Source: Methylotenera_A sp036676175 (GTDB taxonomy: Bacteria > Pseudomonadota > Gammaproteobacteria > Burkholderiales > Methylophilaceae). From it: DNA of 49,832 bases. Positions within the stretch are counted from its first letter, which is position 1. Every line of letters starts with the position of its first letter. The notes beneath the pieces are model-generated. The model was not told the DNA's origin, ran no database searches, and saw only the letters and a program-made list of their open reading frames with translations. Location of the stretch: positions 1 to 49,832 of the forward strand of contig JAKFDL010000016.1 of NCBI GenBank assembly GCA_036676175.1. Reading direction: 5' to 3'. The translations under genes and the position numbers were made by a program. Shown piece after piece: positions 41,385 through 49,832 of this stretch.

Positions 41385-42185
41385 TTATTTGGCCCAAAGT
41401 AAAGCCAATTCAGCCTCACTAAATCCAGCGAGTCTTCTCGCTTCAAGATTAAACGGCGGTTTTAATTTTGGCGCGCTGTATTGTTGGCATAGATGCTCAA
41501 AGGTAGTGGTCGGTTCTAATTTTCGCGCAGTACAAAGCCAGTTAAACCAATAATTGCCAATGGCGACATGGCCAATTTCATCGCGCAGGATGACATCTAA
41601 AATCCCAGCCATTTTTAAATCGCCTATCTGTGCAAATTTGTTGCGTAATGCAGGGCTGGCATCCAAGCCACGTGCTTCCATGGTTCTTGGTACTAAGGCC
41701 ATGCGTGCCAGCACATCACTTTTTGTTCTATCCACCATTTCCCACAAGCTATCATGGCCGCTAAAGCTGCCGTATTCATAGCCAAAAGTTTTCAAATGCC
41801 CATTTAATAGTGAGAAATGATATGCCTCTTCAATCGCTACTTTTAGCCAATCGGTGTAGTAATATTCAGGCATATTGTCAAATCGCCAAAGCGCATCTAA
41901 TGCCAAATTAATGGCATTAAACTCAATGTGGGCGAGGGCGTGAATGAGCGCGGCACGCCCCTCTTCCGTACGCATGCTGCGCTTAGGCAGCTCAAGTGGT
42001 GTGACTAATTCAGGCTTTGCTGGCCGGCCTGGAATCGCATTTAAATTGCCCGGAACGCCGCCTATAAATTGGTCTGTGGCGATGCGGCAATCAAGCCTTT
42101 TAGACAGGGATAAAACGCCAGTTGCTTTGTTTGAGGCATCGCATTCACAAAGCCAAGTTAAGGCTAATTGACGTAATTCACTCAA
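41385..42185 (-). CDS. DUF455 ferritin-like protein
   Basis: A 266-residue protein of the DUF455 family, a ferritin-like helical fold related in outline to MiaE-type di-iron proteins. Candidate metal residues are in IHALAHIEFNAINLALDALW, IEEAYHFSLL and LRDEIGHVAIGNYW, which carry the spaced Glu/His pattern of di-iron carboxylate helices. The reaction is not known. The start is TTG 42185. It lies 13 bases after the SMP-30-like gene, so it could be the last member of that run, and it is convergent with serB. Confidence 0.88.
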   Translation of the reverse strand: MSELRQLALTWLCECDASNKATGVLSLSKRLDCRIATDQFIGGVPGNLNAIPGRPAKPELVTPLELPKRSMRTEEGRAALIHALAHIEFNAINLALDALWRFDNMPEYYYTDWLKVAIEEAYHFSLLNGHLKTFGYEYGSFSGHDSLWEMVDRTKSDVLARMALVPRTMEARGLDASPALRNKFAQIGDLKMAGILDVILRDEIGHVAIGNYWFNWLCTARKLEPTTTFEHLCQQYSAPKLKPPFNLEARRLAGFSEAELALLWAK

Positions 42186-42198
42186 CTTGATCGCACTA

Positions 42199-43074
42199 TT
42201 ATTTGAGTGGAATAAAATCCAGCTCGCCCGCTTTCATGTCAGGCACCATTAAGTAAGCTTCATCTTTAGTAATGGCAATATCTGCAGCTGATTGGTAACC
42301 TTCTTTCAGCAGAGCAACATCCCCTTTGGTATTGATACTGAATACCTTGCCACTTTTCCAGTCACTTACATACATGGTGCCATTGGAGTGGTGTACAACA
42401 CCATCGCCGCCACCGAAGCCTTCAGCTATATCAGTGAGTGCCTGTGTTTGCTGGTTAAAGGTGTACAATACTCCGGAGGTGAAATCGACGTAAACCAGCA
42501 CGTCTCCAGTGTCGTCTGCCAGTAAGCCGTTAGGCGCCATGACGCGCTCATCCTGTTTGCTATCAATCAGCAACTTCACTTGTCCATTCGCATCGATTTT
42601 ATAAATGATGCCGCCTTTGCCGGTACCCATAATGTCGCCACTATCAGATACGTATAAATTGCCTTGTGGATCGGCTTCTAAATCGTTGAAAAATTGCGGG
42701 GTTACTGGAAATGCTTCTGTTGCAACAAATACGCTCGCTTTGCCATCAGGCGTAATTTTTATAAGCTTGTTTTTATCTGCTACAAATAGGTTTTCGCCAA
42801 TAATCGCTAGGCCTTTAGGGTCATCTAAGCCGGTAGAGAAAACCGAAGCTTTACCGCTGGTATCGATGACGGTGATTTGGCCATCCCCATCTTTACCCAT
42901 TTCGTTAATTTCGGAAATATAAATGCGTCCATCTTTCGCCTGTACAACCGATTCAGGTGTCTTTAACCCAGTGATTTTTTGTTTTGGCATGTTTAGGGTA
43001 TCTTTTGTTTCATTGGCACATCCAACGCTTACCAAGGTGGTTGCCATTGCAAGTATTGTAATTAAGTTTTTCAT
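42199..43074 (-). CDS. SMP-30/gluconolactonase-like secreted beta-propeller protein
   Basis: A 291-residue protein with a signal sequence (MKNLITILAMATTLVSVGCA). A Cys follows the hydrophobic segment, so it may be a lipoprotein, though SVGC is a poor lipobox. The rest is a six-bladed beta-propeller of SMP-30/NHL type, with repeated DGRIYISEI, ENLFVADKN, QGNLYVSDSG and NGTMYVSDWKSG strands. Family members include lactonases that need a calcium-binding Asn and Asp; here FFNDLEAD and MAPNGLL are in suitable places. The substrate is unknown. An AGG ribosome site precedes ATG 43074. It is 22 bases after the His-rich protein. Confidence 0.8.
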   Translation of the reverse strand: MKNLITILAMATTLVSVGCANETKDTLNMPKQKITGLKTPESVVQAKDGRIYISEINEMGKDGDGQITVIDTSGKASVFSTGLDDPKGLAIIGENLFVADKNKLIKITPDGKASVFVATEAFPVTPQFFNDLEADPQGNLYVSDSGDIMGTGKGGIIYKIDANGQVKLLIDSKQDERVMAPNGLLADDTGDVLVYVDFTSGVLYTFNQQTQALTDIAEGFGGGDGVVHHSNGTMYVSDWKSGKVFSINTKGDVALLKEGYQSAADIAITKDEAYLMVPDMKAGELDFIPLK

Positions 43075-43096
43075 TTATTCTGGACCTTTAAGAAAG

Positions 43097-43690
43097 TTAA
43101 TAATAAATTTTGGCAGCCGGCAGTTTGTCTAGCGTATCACATATGCTTTTGAGGTCATCCAATTTAGTATTTTCGAGTGTGGCTAAAAATGCCTTGTCTG
43201 TCTCTAGTTTTTTTATCACTTTATCCATGGCTTTAGCGTAGGCTTTTTCCATATAATAATCTGGTTTTATACCCAAATTACCAATCTGCTGAGCTTGTTT
43301 TTTAATAAGGATAAGTGAGTTTTCATAAGTTGGCTCTTCTGCACTTTTAACATAGGCACGCGCAAAAAATTCAGCATGAAATACGCCCAAATGTACATTG
43401 TAAAAAATATGCGGCTCTAACAATAGCACTACATTCGCTGGCGTGCTGCAGTCACCCACATTGGCGAACCGTTGTTTTAGTGCTTTAAGCGCTGCTTTCT
43501 CTGCCAACGGACCTTTCATATGCCAAAAATCTAAATAAGGGTGCAGCAACCGCACAGGGTGTTCATAGTGAGTTCGCCCGATGTGCATGGCAATGCTACC
43601 AGGTAGCTTTACAGATGTAGCTTCAGCATATGCAGCGCTGCAAAACCCTAAGCTTAAAATAGTCATGACTAAAATTTTTTGCATACTCAT
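43097..43690 (-). CDS. secreted His-rich protein of unknown function
   Basis: A 197-residue protein with a signal peptide ending CSAAYAEA (about residue 22). The mature N-terminus is strikingly rich in His: MHIGRTHYEHPVRLLHPYL is followed by FWHMKG and then EPHIFYNVHLGVFHAEFFAR. Such a cluster could bind a metal or heme. No CxxCH is present. The C-terminal part is helical and basic. I do not recognise the family. ATG 43690 is used; TTG 43708 is an upstream alternative with its AAGGA adjoining the codon. It lies between the dehydrogenase-like gene (46 bases) and the SMP-30-like gene (22 bases). Confidence 0.65.
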   Translation of the reverse strand: MSMQKILVMTILSLGFCSAAYAEATSVKLPGSIAMHIGRTHYEHPVRLLHPYLDFWHMKGPLAEKAALKALKQRFANVGDCSTPANVVLLLEPHIFYNVHLGVFHAEFFARAYVKSAEEPTYENSLILIKKQAQQIGNLGIKPDYYMEKAYAKAMDKVIKKLETDKAFLATLENTKLDDLKSICDTLDKLPAAKIYY

Positions 43691-43736
43691 TTTCTTTTTG
43701 GTTTTCAATCCTTAAGACTTCACAGTGAGTGCTGAT

Positions 43737-44939
43737 TTACTTAGCTTTATAATGGATGCGATAAATATAGCCAGCGCGATCATCAGATACGTACAACGCG
43801 CCGTCCGGACCAGTAACCACATCAACTGGCCGCCCCCAGGCATCACTCTTGGCGTCATTCAGCCAGCCAGTGGCAAAATCAACGACTTCTACTGGGCTGT
43901 CACCATTAAATTTAACACGTACTAATTTGTAGCCGCTCAATTCCTTACGATTCCAGGAGCCGTGCAACGCAACGATGGCATCATCTTTATATTCGACTGG
44001 AAAGTTGGTTTTATCCAGAAACGTTACGCCAATGGGAGTGGAGTGTGAGGTAAAGGTAATGGCGGGGGCGCTGGTTGTTTTGCAAAAACCCGCTTCACCA
44101 ACAAAATTTGGGTCTTCAAATTGGTTTTTAATATTGCTTGGGTCTGCCCAGCAATGGGGCCACCCATAATGTTTGCTGGGCTCAATTTTATTAAAATGTT
44201 CGGGAGGCAGTTCATCATTTACTTTGCCGCCTTTCCTGCCGCTGCGCATATCAGCACCGTTATTGGTAGCAAACATGGCGCCCGTTTTAGGGTGCCAAGC
44301 AAAGCCTTGGCTATTGCGCAAGCCGCGTGCCCAGATAGGGTTTGGCGCGTGGCGCCCTACTGTTTCTAATGCACCAGCGGGTTTGCCGTCTAGGGAGTAT
44401 CTTAAAATTGTTGCGCGTAACGGATCGCTTTCTCTGCATACATTGCAGCTAGAACCCACGTTAAGATACAAGTGATTATCTGGCCCCAGTTTAATCGTCT
44501 TAACGGTATGGCCGCCGGTGGGAAGCCTGCTAATTAAAGGCTGCGGTGCAGTCCATTTGTCTTTATCTTTTGATAATTTAACCACGCCATCCTGGTTGGC
44601 TACCAGTAAATCGTCGCCAACAAAAACCAAGCCATTTGGTGCATCGAATGCATTGGAGATCAAAATAGTTGCTTCAGCAATACCGTCTTTATTGGCATCT
44701 GGCAACATCACAACTTGGTTGCTCTTGCCTAAAGATGCAAATAAATTCCCTGCTTTATCAAACGCCAGCATGCGTGGCGGAGTCTCTAACTTGGCATATA
44801 TATTGATTTCAAAACCAGCTGGCAAGTTAAGATTGAGCGCACTCGGCGGCTCAGCAGCGCTAGCGCAACTGAAAGTAGAGAGGCTGCAAAAAGCCAGTTG
44901 AGTATAGGTACTAAGCTTATAAAAGATTGTTTCGAACAT
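43737..44939 (-). CDS. PQQ-dependent glucose/sorbosone dehydrogenase-like protein
   Basis: A 400-residue secreted protein of the soluble glucose/sorbosone dehydrogenase fold. The N-terminal 30 residues are a signal-like segment (LAFCSLSTFSCASAAEPP). Family blocks are GFEINIYAKLETPPRMLAFD, LISRLPTGGHTVKTIKLGPD (candidate active-site His), LYLNVGSSCNVCRESDP, IWARGLRNSQGFAWHPKTG and VNDELPPEHFNKIEPSKHYG. Enzymes of this fold bind PQQ and oxidise sugars or aldehydes in the periplasm, passing electrons to a cytochrome. Binding of PQQ here is inferred from the family. It follows the flavoprotein gene by 13 bases. Confidence 0.85.
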   Translation of the reverse strand: MFETIFYKLSTYTQLAFCSLSTFSCASAAEPPSALNLNLPAGFEINIYAKLETPPRMLAFDKAGNLFASLGKSNQVVMLPDANKDGIAEATILISNAFDAPNGLVFVGDDLLVANQDGVVKLSKDKDKWTAPQPLISRLPTGGHTVKTIKLGPDNHLYLNVGSSCNVCRESDPLRATILRYSLDGKPAGALETVGRHAPNPIWARGLRNSQGFAWHPKTGAMFATNNGADMRSGRKGGKVNDELPPEHFNKIEPSKHYGWPHCWADPSNIKNQFEDPNFVGEAGFCKTTSAPAITFTSHSTPIGVTFLDKTNFPVEYKDDAIVALHGSWNRKELSGYKLVRVKFNGDSPVEVVDFATGWLNDAKSDAWGRPVDVVTGPDGALYVSDDRAGYIYRIHYKAK

Positions 44940-44952
44940 ATTTTAAATTACC

Positions 44953-46236
44953 TTAAGTGAGCACATCTGACCAAATATTGGCCGCCCATGCCTGCGCATA
45001 ATTACCTTCTTGCACCGAAGGTTTAAGCGACACGCCACCACCGTCTGCAGCAATCATAATTTTTTTGTTGGGATCGTATCGGTAAACCGTCGCCACGTGC
45101 ATCGCCTCATTATCGCTGACAAAGCTGTAGCAAGTGTTGGCAAATACAGGCGCTGGGTCTGGAGTACGATTTAACATCAGTTCCACAATAGCGCTGGCAC
45201 AGATGCGCGCTTGATTGGTGGCCAAGTGTGCCGATTTGGGCAAGTTGCTGTCAATGGCGTCGCCAATCACATGGATATTAGGTACCACGGTTGACTCGTA
45301 AGTAATAAAACTCACTTCGCACCAGCGTTTGTCGGCATTATCCACACCCGCTAACTGGGCAGGTTTCCCGGCACGTTGTGGCGGAATGATATTCAACACA
45401 TCGCCGCTGACTGTTTCAAAATCCGTCTTTACCGTTTTGGTTTTAACATCCACTTCTGTGATGATATTGTTGGGGCGGTAATCCACCATGCCAGGGTACA
45501 TTTCTACCCAGACCTTGGTAAACAAGCCTTTTTTAGAAGTGATTTCCGGATTGGCATCCAGCACAATGATTTTGCTTTTTGGCTTGTGTGCTTTCAGGTA
45601 GCTGGCCACTTGGCATACACGCTCGTAAGGCCCAGGCGGGCAACGATAGGGTGCGCGTGGTACGTTGATTAAAAACACGCCGCCATCATGCATTGCTTCG
45701 AGTTGTTTGCGTAGATTCACGGTTTGCCAGCCGGCCTTCCACGCATGTGGAATCTCTTGCTGCGTGGTTTCCAAATTGGGCAGTGTGTCATACATAAAAT
45801 CAATGCCTGGGGCGATAATGAGGCGGTCATAATGCACTTCGCCGCGCTTCATTTTTACTTTTTTGTTAGCGGCATCAATCGCCGTTACTTCATCGCTAAT
45901 CCAAGTCACGCCATGATTTTTTTGTACTAAATCGTAACCAAACGTCAAGTCGTGAATCGTTTTGCTACCGCCCAGCACTAAGTTACTAAGCGGGCACGAA
46001 ACAAATTGGCTTGATTTTTCAATGACTACGACTTCGATATTTCCTGCACTCCACATCCGAATATACTTGGCCGCCGTCAGCCCTGCATAGCCGCCGCCTA
46101 TAATCACCACGCGGCCGATACTATTGGCATTTTTCTTGTTAATGCCTGCGCAGCTTACAAGCAAGCTAGGGGCGAGGCTGGCAACAGCTACACCCAAACC
46201 GGTCTTAATAAAGTCTCGTCGTTTAAAGTTATTCAT
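44953..46236 (-). CDS. fccB: flavocytochrome c sulfide dehydrogenase-type flavoprotein
   Basis: A 427-residue periplasmic FAD protein of the FccB/SoxF type, which oxidises sulfide to sulfur or polysulfide and reduces a c-type cytochrome. The Tat signal is RRDFIKTGLGV (residues 6-16), followed by SLLVSC, which could also be a lipobox. FAD contacts are VVIIGGGYAGLTAA (43-56) and VIGDAIDSNLPKSAHLATNQ. Cysteines that could form the redox disulfide are in SQFVSCPLSN and RWCEVSF; the APYRCPPGPYERVC stretch is typical. Function as sulfide oxidase is probable, not proven. Its ATG overlaps the cytochrome gene by 8 bases. Confidence 0.9.
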   Translation of the reverse strand: MNNFKRRDFIKTGLGVAVASLAPSLLVSCAGINKKNANSIGRVVIIGGGYAGLTAAKYIRMWSAGNIEVVVIEKSSQFVSCPLSNLVLGGSKTIHDLTFGYDLVQKNHGVTWISDEVTAIDAANKKVKMKRGEVHYDRLIIAPGIDFMYDTLPNLETTQQEIPHAWKAGWQTVNLRKQLEAMHDGGVFLINVPRAPYRCPPGPYERVCQVASYLKAHKPKSKIIVLDANPEITSKKGLFTKVWVEMYPGMVDYRPNNIITEVDVKTKTVKTDFETVSGDVLNIIPPQRAGKPAQLAGVDNADKRWCEVSFITYESTVVPNIHVIGDAIDSNLPKSAHLATNQARICASAIVELMLNRTPDPAPVFANTCYSFVSDNEAMHVATVYRYDPNKKIMIAADGGGVSLKPSVQEGNYAQAWAANIWSDVLT

Positions 46237-46609
46237 GATGTGCTTTTAACGTTTGCGCTTTGGGCACATGGCCTGGTACACGATTTTGTTTTGAGAAATA
46301 GTCGGCCAGTAAATTAATTTCGTCTGTATTCAAACCTTTGGCGTGCCGGTGCATCACCGTTGCTGGGCGGCTACCATCTTTAAACGCGAGCATTTGTGCG
46401 GTGAAGTATGCGCTATCCATACCAGCCAGTTCTGCATTGCCGCTGATGGCATTGCCGTTACTGCCATGACAGGCTGCGCATGAGGACGCTAGCGTGCGAA
46501 TATGAGGGGTGTTGCTGAGTGCTTCTGTCGAGGAAATCACCTCAGCTGCGTGAGCAATTGAGGTGATTATTGTTAGGGCAGACAAACCAATAAATATTGA
46601 ATATTTCAT
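46229..46609 (-). CDS. periplasmic mono-heme cytochrome c (FccA-like)
   Basis: A 126-residue cytochrome with a signal peptide (IFIGLSALTIITSIAHAAE) and one heme motif CAACH (SSCAACHGSNGNA). The distal Met candidate is in ATVMHRHAKGL. It is the single-heme type of flavocytochrome c subunit. The 8-base overlap with the flavoprotein gene argues that it is the electron acceptor of that protein. No convincing ribosome site precedes ATG 46609. The gap to the ankyrin gene (46610-46711) has a GTGAC/GTCAC inverted repeat. Confidence 0.88.
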   Translation of the reverse strand: MKYSIFIGLSALTIITSIAHAAEVISSTEALSNTPHIRTLASSCAACHGSNGNAISGNAELAGMDSAYFTAQMLAFKDGSRPATVMHRHAKGLNTDEINLLADYFSKQNRVPGHVPKAQTLKAHHE

Positions 46610-46711
46610 GGTGTTTTATTGTAGCCTAAAATATTATTTTAAGGACTTTTTGTGCTGCTATGCGTTATGTAGCTAAGTGACTTAATGTCACAAGTGCTAA
46701 GTTACATCAGA

Positions 46712-47200
46712 TTACTCGAAGCATTTACCTTCGGTACAGCCATCATCTTTTACACCCAAGTCCGTGAGGAACTTTACCATTTCTGGACTACCTGCATCAC
46801 GGAAGTAACGAATCAAAGATACGTCGGCTTTCATTTTGACATTCACGTCGGCACCTTTGCTGGCCAGGTATTTAGCTAAATCCAGGTGACCATTTAGTAC
46901 CGCTAAGTGGAAAGCAGTGTGGTATGCCACTGGGTGCATGTAGTTGATATCGGCGCCCTTACTCAGCAGGTACTTCACCATAGCCAATTGGCCTTTGTTG
47001 GCAGCCATCTGAAGTGGCGCCCAGCCAAAGAATTTTTCATTCACAATGTTTGGGTCTGCTTTTACAAATTTTTCTACAACTTTTATTTTGCCTTCAGTGA
47101 GGCCGTCGGTAAACACTACTTGTTCGTCATCAGTAATAGCCAAACTGTTGAGAGAAAAACTTAAAGCCAATACCGCAAACAATGTTTTTAATAGGGTCAT
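46712..47200 (-). CDS. secreted ankyrin-repeat protein
   Basis: A 162-residue protein with a signal peptide (LLKTLFAVLALSFSLNSLA) and about three to four ankyrin repeats, including FGWAPLQMAANKGQLAMVKY, VAYHTAFHLAVLNGHLDLAKYL and a degenerate last repeat with VKFLTDLGV. It ends in DDGCTEGKCFE, a two-cysteine tail that may form a disulfide. An AAGGA ribosome site precedes ATG 47200. It lies 28 bases after purL on the same strand. It resembles the ankyrin protein at 36280 only in fold. The partner is unknown. Confidence 0.85.
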   Translation of the reverse strand: MTLLKTLFAVLALSFSLNSLAITDDEQVVFTDGLTEGKIKVVEKFVKADPNIVNEKFFGWAPLQMAANKGQLAMVKYLLSKGADINYMHPVAYHTAFHLAVLNGHLDLAKYLASKGADVNVKMKADVSLIRYFRDAGSPEMVKFLTDLGVKDDGCTEGKCFE

Positions 47201-47228
47201 GCTGTTTTTTCCTTTTTATAAAACGCCT

Positions 47229-49832
47229 TTAGGCGATAAATTTTCTTGCATTGCGGAACATCCGCATCCAAGGCGCATCTTCCAGCCACTCGTCAGGATA
47301 CCACGAATGCTGTACCGAGCGGTATACCCGCTCCGGATGTGGCATCATAATACTAAATCGTCCATCTGCAGTAGTTAATCCGGTAATGCCCAGCGGAGAA
47401 CCGTTAGGGTTGAACGGGTAGACTTCAGTTGGCGTTGACGTACCAGATGTTAATGTCGGTGCGATAAAGCGCATCGTCACCAACTTGTTATCCAGCACGT
47501 GATTGACAGCGCTTGTGCTAGAAAATTCCGCAAAACCCTCGCCATGTGCAACGGCAATAGGCATGCGGCTACCAGCCATGCCGTTAAAAAACAGCGAGGG
47601 CGATTCTAATACTTCCACCATGGCAAAGCGTGCTTCAAACTGTTCTGATTTATTTTTAACAAAGTGCGGCCAGTGCGCGCTACCCGGTATAATGCTATGC
47701 AAATTGCTCATCATTTGGCAGCCATTGCATACGCCCAACGCGAATGAATCGCTGCGGTTAAAAAAGGCACTAAATTCTGCATTTGCACGGCTGTTAAATA
47801 AAATAGATTTCGCCCAACCTTCTCCCGCCCCTAGTACGTCGCCATAACTGAAACCGCCGCAGGCCACAAAACCTGCAAAATCTTTTAGCGAGGTTCGACC
47901 GCTGATGATGTCGCTCATATGCACATCATGTGAAGTAAAGCCTGCTCGGTCGAATGCCGCGGCCATTTCAACCTGGCCATTGACGCCTTGTTCGCGCAAG
48001 ATTGCCATTTTGGGGCGAGTTAAATTTAGATATGGCGCACTTATGTCATCGTTGATATCAAACGTGGTATGTACCTGTAGGCCAGCATCCGCAGTGTCTA
48101 AAATACGGTCATATTCTTGTAGCGCACATTCGGGGTTATCGCGTAGGCTTTGCATGCGATAAGTGGTTTCGGACCACATTCTGTGTAAATTGACACGCGA
48201 GTCGGCAAATAGCTTTTGTCCATTGACGCTAATGTTGATTGCATTCTCCGCCGTGACTGTAGCAATGATCTGTGCGCTTAAATGTTGATTTAATTGCGCT
48301 AAAATTGCATCGGCTTCACTGGTGCGTACTTGAATCACTGCGCCTAATTCTTCATTGAATAGGGTGGCGATTGCGTCACTATTTTGAACATCACCAGCAG
48401 GCGTATGAACATTGACCTGCAGGCCACATCGACCAGCGAACGCCATTTCGCAAAGTGTGGTAAATAGTCCACCGTCGCTTCTATCGTGATACGCCAAAAT
48501 TTTACCGTCAGCATTTAAGCGCTGGATTTCTGTGAAAAAAGCTTTTAATTGTTCTGGCGAATCGACATCAGGTGCTTCGTTCCCAATTTGGCTATATACC
48601 TGAGCCAAACTGCTGCCACCCATACGGTTTTTGCCATTACCTAAATCAATTAAAATGAGCTTGGTCTCACCCAAGTCGGCACGCAATTGGGGGGTTAATG
48701 TTTTACGCGCATCTGTTGTATTAGCAAAAGCGGTGACCACCAAAGAAATAGGGGAGGTAACGGCTTTATCTTGCCCATCTTCGCTCCACACCGTCTTCAT
48801 GCTCATCGAGTCTTTACCTACGGGAATACTGATGCCTAGTGCCGGGCACAGTTCCATCCCCACCGCTTTTACGGTTGCAAATAGTGCAGCATCTTCCCCC
48901 GCATGGCCTGCGGGCGCCATCCAGTTGGCAGAGAGCTTCAAATTGCTTATATCTTCGATGTGCGCAGCTACGATATTAGTAATCGCTTCGCCAATTGCCA
49001 TACGGCCCGAGGCGGGTGCGTTAATCAGTGCCAGCGGCGCCTTTTCGCCGATGGCAAAGGCTTCACCTGCATTGGTTTGGTAGCCCGCTAGGGTGACCGC
49101 CACATCAGACACGGGCACTTGCCATGGCCCTACCATTTGGTCGCGTGCGATTAAGCCCGTCACCGTACGATCACCAATCGTAATCAGGAATGTTTTATCT
49201 GCCACACCAGGTAAGCGCAATACACGCGCTGCAGCGTCTTTGATGTCAATTTTTTTAACATCAAAAGCGCTTAATTTTTTTGCAATGCTTTTCACGTCGC
49301 GTGTCATTTTGGGTGGTTTGCCAAGTAAAACTGACAAATCCATATCCACAGGCTTGTTGCCAAAATGGCTATCCGCCACCGTTAAATGACGTTCTGCAGT
49401 GGCATAACCTACAATTGCGAAGGGTGCGCGTTCGCGCTCACATATGGCTTTAAATGTTTCTAAATTCTCTGGCAACACGGCCATTACGTAACGTTCTTGT
49501 GCTTCGTTACTCCACAGTTCACGGGGTGACATACCGGGTTCTTCGTTATGCACATTGCGCAAATCAAACAATGCCCCCACTTTGGCATCGTTCACCAATT
49601 CAGGGAAGGCGTTAGAAATACCACCGGCTCCGACGTCATGGATGCTTAGGATGGGATTTTTGTCACCCAGCTGCCAGCAGCGGTCGATGACTTCTTGTGC
49701 GCGACGCTGCAACTCTGGGTTGCCACGTTGTACAGAATCAAAGTCTAGATTTTCGGTATTACTACCCGTATCCATACTGCTGGCTGCGCCGCCACCCAAG
49801 CCAATCAACATGGCAGGACCACCCAGCTGAAT
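47229..49832 (-). CDS. purL: phosphoribosylformylglycinamidine synthase, 3' two thirds
   Basis: Large single-chain PurL makes FGAM from FGAR, glutamine and ATP. The frame is open to the window's right edge, so about 430 of the usual 1,300 or so N-terminal residues are missing; 867 residues are visible. The first seen residues are IQLGGPAMLIGLGGGAASSM. Recognisable parts are the ATP-binding AIRS-type domains (DVGAGGISNAFPEL, AGHAGEDAALF, VGKDSMSMKT, HDRSDGGLFTTLCEMAFAG) and the C-terminal glutaminase with GGFSYGDVLGAGEGWA, catalytic Cys in LGVCNGCQM, and MMPHPER. The stop codon sits in a small CGCC/GGCG hairpin (47224-47235). Confidence 0.96.
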   Translation of the reverse strand: MQLGGPAMLIGLGGGAASSMDTGSNTENLDFDSVQRGNPELQRRAQEVIDRCWQLGDKNPILSIHDVGAGGISNAFPELVNDAKVGALFDLRNVHNEEPGMSPRELWSNEAQERYVMAVLPENLETFKAICERERAPFAIVGYATAERHLTVADSHFGNKPVDMDLSVLLGKPPKMTRDVKSIAKKLSAFDVKKIDIKDAAARVLRLPGVADKTFLITIGDRTVTGLIARDQMVGPWQVPVSDVAVTLAGYQTNAGEAFAIGEKAPLALINAPASGRMAIGEAITNIVAAHIEDISNLKLSANWMAPAGHAGEDAALFATVKAVGMELCPALGISIPVGKDSMSMKTVWSEDGQDKAVTSPISLVVTAFANTTDARKTLTPQLRADLGETKLILIDLGNGKNRMGGSSLAQVYSQIGNEAPDVDSPEQLKAFFTEIQRLNADGKILAYHDRSDGGLFTTLCEMAFAGRCGLQVNVHTPAGDVQNSDAIATLFNEELGAVIQVRTSEADAILAQLNQHLSAQIIATVTAENAINISVNGQKLFADSRVNLHRMWSETTYRMQSLRDNPECALQEYDRILDTADAGLQVHTTFDINDDISAPYLNLTRPKMAILREQGVNGQVEMAAAFDRAGFTSHDVHMSDIISGRTSLKDFAGFVACGGFSYGDVLGAGEGWAKSILFNSRANAEFSAFFNRSDSFALGVCNGCQMMSNLHSIIPGSAHWPHFVKNKSEQFEARFAMVEVLESPSLFFNGMAGSRMPIAVAHGEGFAEFSSTSAVNHVLDNKLVTMRFIAPTLTSGTSTPTEVYPFNPNGSPLGITGLTTADGRFSIMMPHPERVYRSVQHSWYPDEWLEDAPWMRMFRNARKFIA

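Overview
The window is chromosomal core DNA of a Gram-negative bacterium. The lipid A and KDO genes (lpxK, msbA, kdsB), lipoprotein release genes (lolC, lolD), type IV pilus motors and the gene orders yggS-proC-yggT and yqgE-ruvX-pyrR-pyrB-pyrC' point to a betaproteobacterium. Moderate base composition and overall layout would suit the Methylophilaceae/Nitrosomonadales. That placement is inference from gene content; no rRNA or tRNA gene is present to confirm it. Genes are packed tightly, often with 1-20 base overlaps, and no stretch over 300 bases lacks a gene. The largest gaps are 39289-39541 (253 bases), 5095-5308 and 40373-40543. I see no transposase, phage gene, CRISPR array or tRNA.

Layout. 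1-1018: the end of a PKHD-type hydroxylase, a small PepSY protein and a cytochrome b561. 1070-3763 (minus): nadC followed by a GspE/PilB-type ATPase; a GST runs divergently. 4462-7966 (minus): a methyltransferase, a small conserved protein, mnmA, a Nudix hydrolase and a MarC protein. 8027-10102 (plus): maf and rng. 10195-12343 (minus): yggS, proC, yggT. 12412-14667 (plus): pilT and pilU. 14753-16045 (minus): a membrane-anchored helix-hairpin-helix protein and an OmpA-domain protein. 16198-21824 (minus): a seven-gene run ribE-ribBX-yqgE-ruvX-pyrR-pyrB-pyrC'. 21961-23646: a large protein of unknown function. 23715-33146 (plus): an envelope run lolC-lolD-comEC-exbB-exbD-msbA-lpxK-ycaR-kdsB, ended by a strong terminator. 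33235-34234: small proteins. 34276-39288 (minus): sucC-sucD-ankyrin-nadE-glnB. 39542-41383: a membrane cytochrome divergent from serB. 41385-46609 (minus): a compact run of a cytochrome c, an FCSD-type flavoprotein, a sorbosone/glucose dehydrogenase-like protein, a His-rich secreted protein, an SMP-30-like protein and a DUF455 protein. 46712-49832 (minus): a secreted ankyrin protein downstream of a 5'-truncated purL.

How genes work together. The envelope block covers lipoprotein export, lipid A flipping and phosphorylation, and CMP-KDO supply. The rib/pyr block joins riboflavin and pyrimidine synthesis. In it, two proteins look like enzymes that have lost catalytic residues: a dihydroorotase without its HxH metal site, and a RibBA whose GTP cyclohydrolase II half lacks the zinc cysteines. 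The sucCD-nadE-glnB run links TCA flux, NAD synthesis and nitrogen sensing.

The least explained parts are the periplasmic redox run at 42199-46609, the membrane cytochrome at 39542-40372, the 561-residue protein at 21961-23646, a hairpin element present twice (13474 and 39462), and a 13-base tandem repeat before exbB. Non-ATG starts (TTG, GTG) are frequent, and several starts given here differ from the longest possible reading frame.
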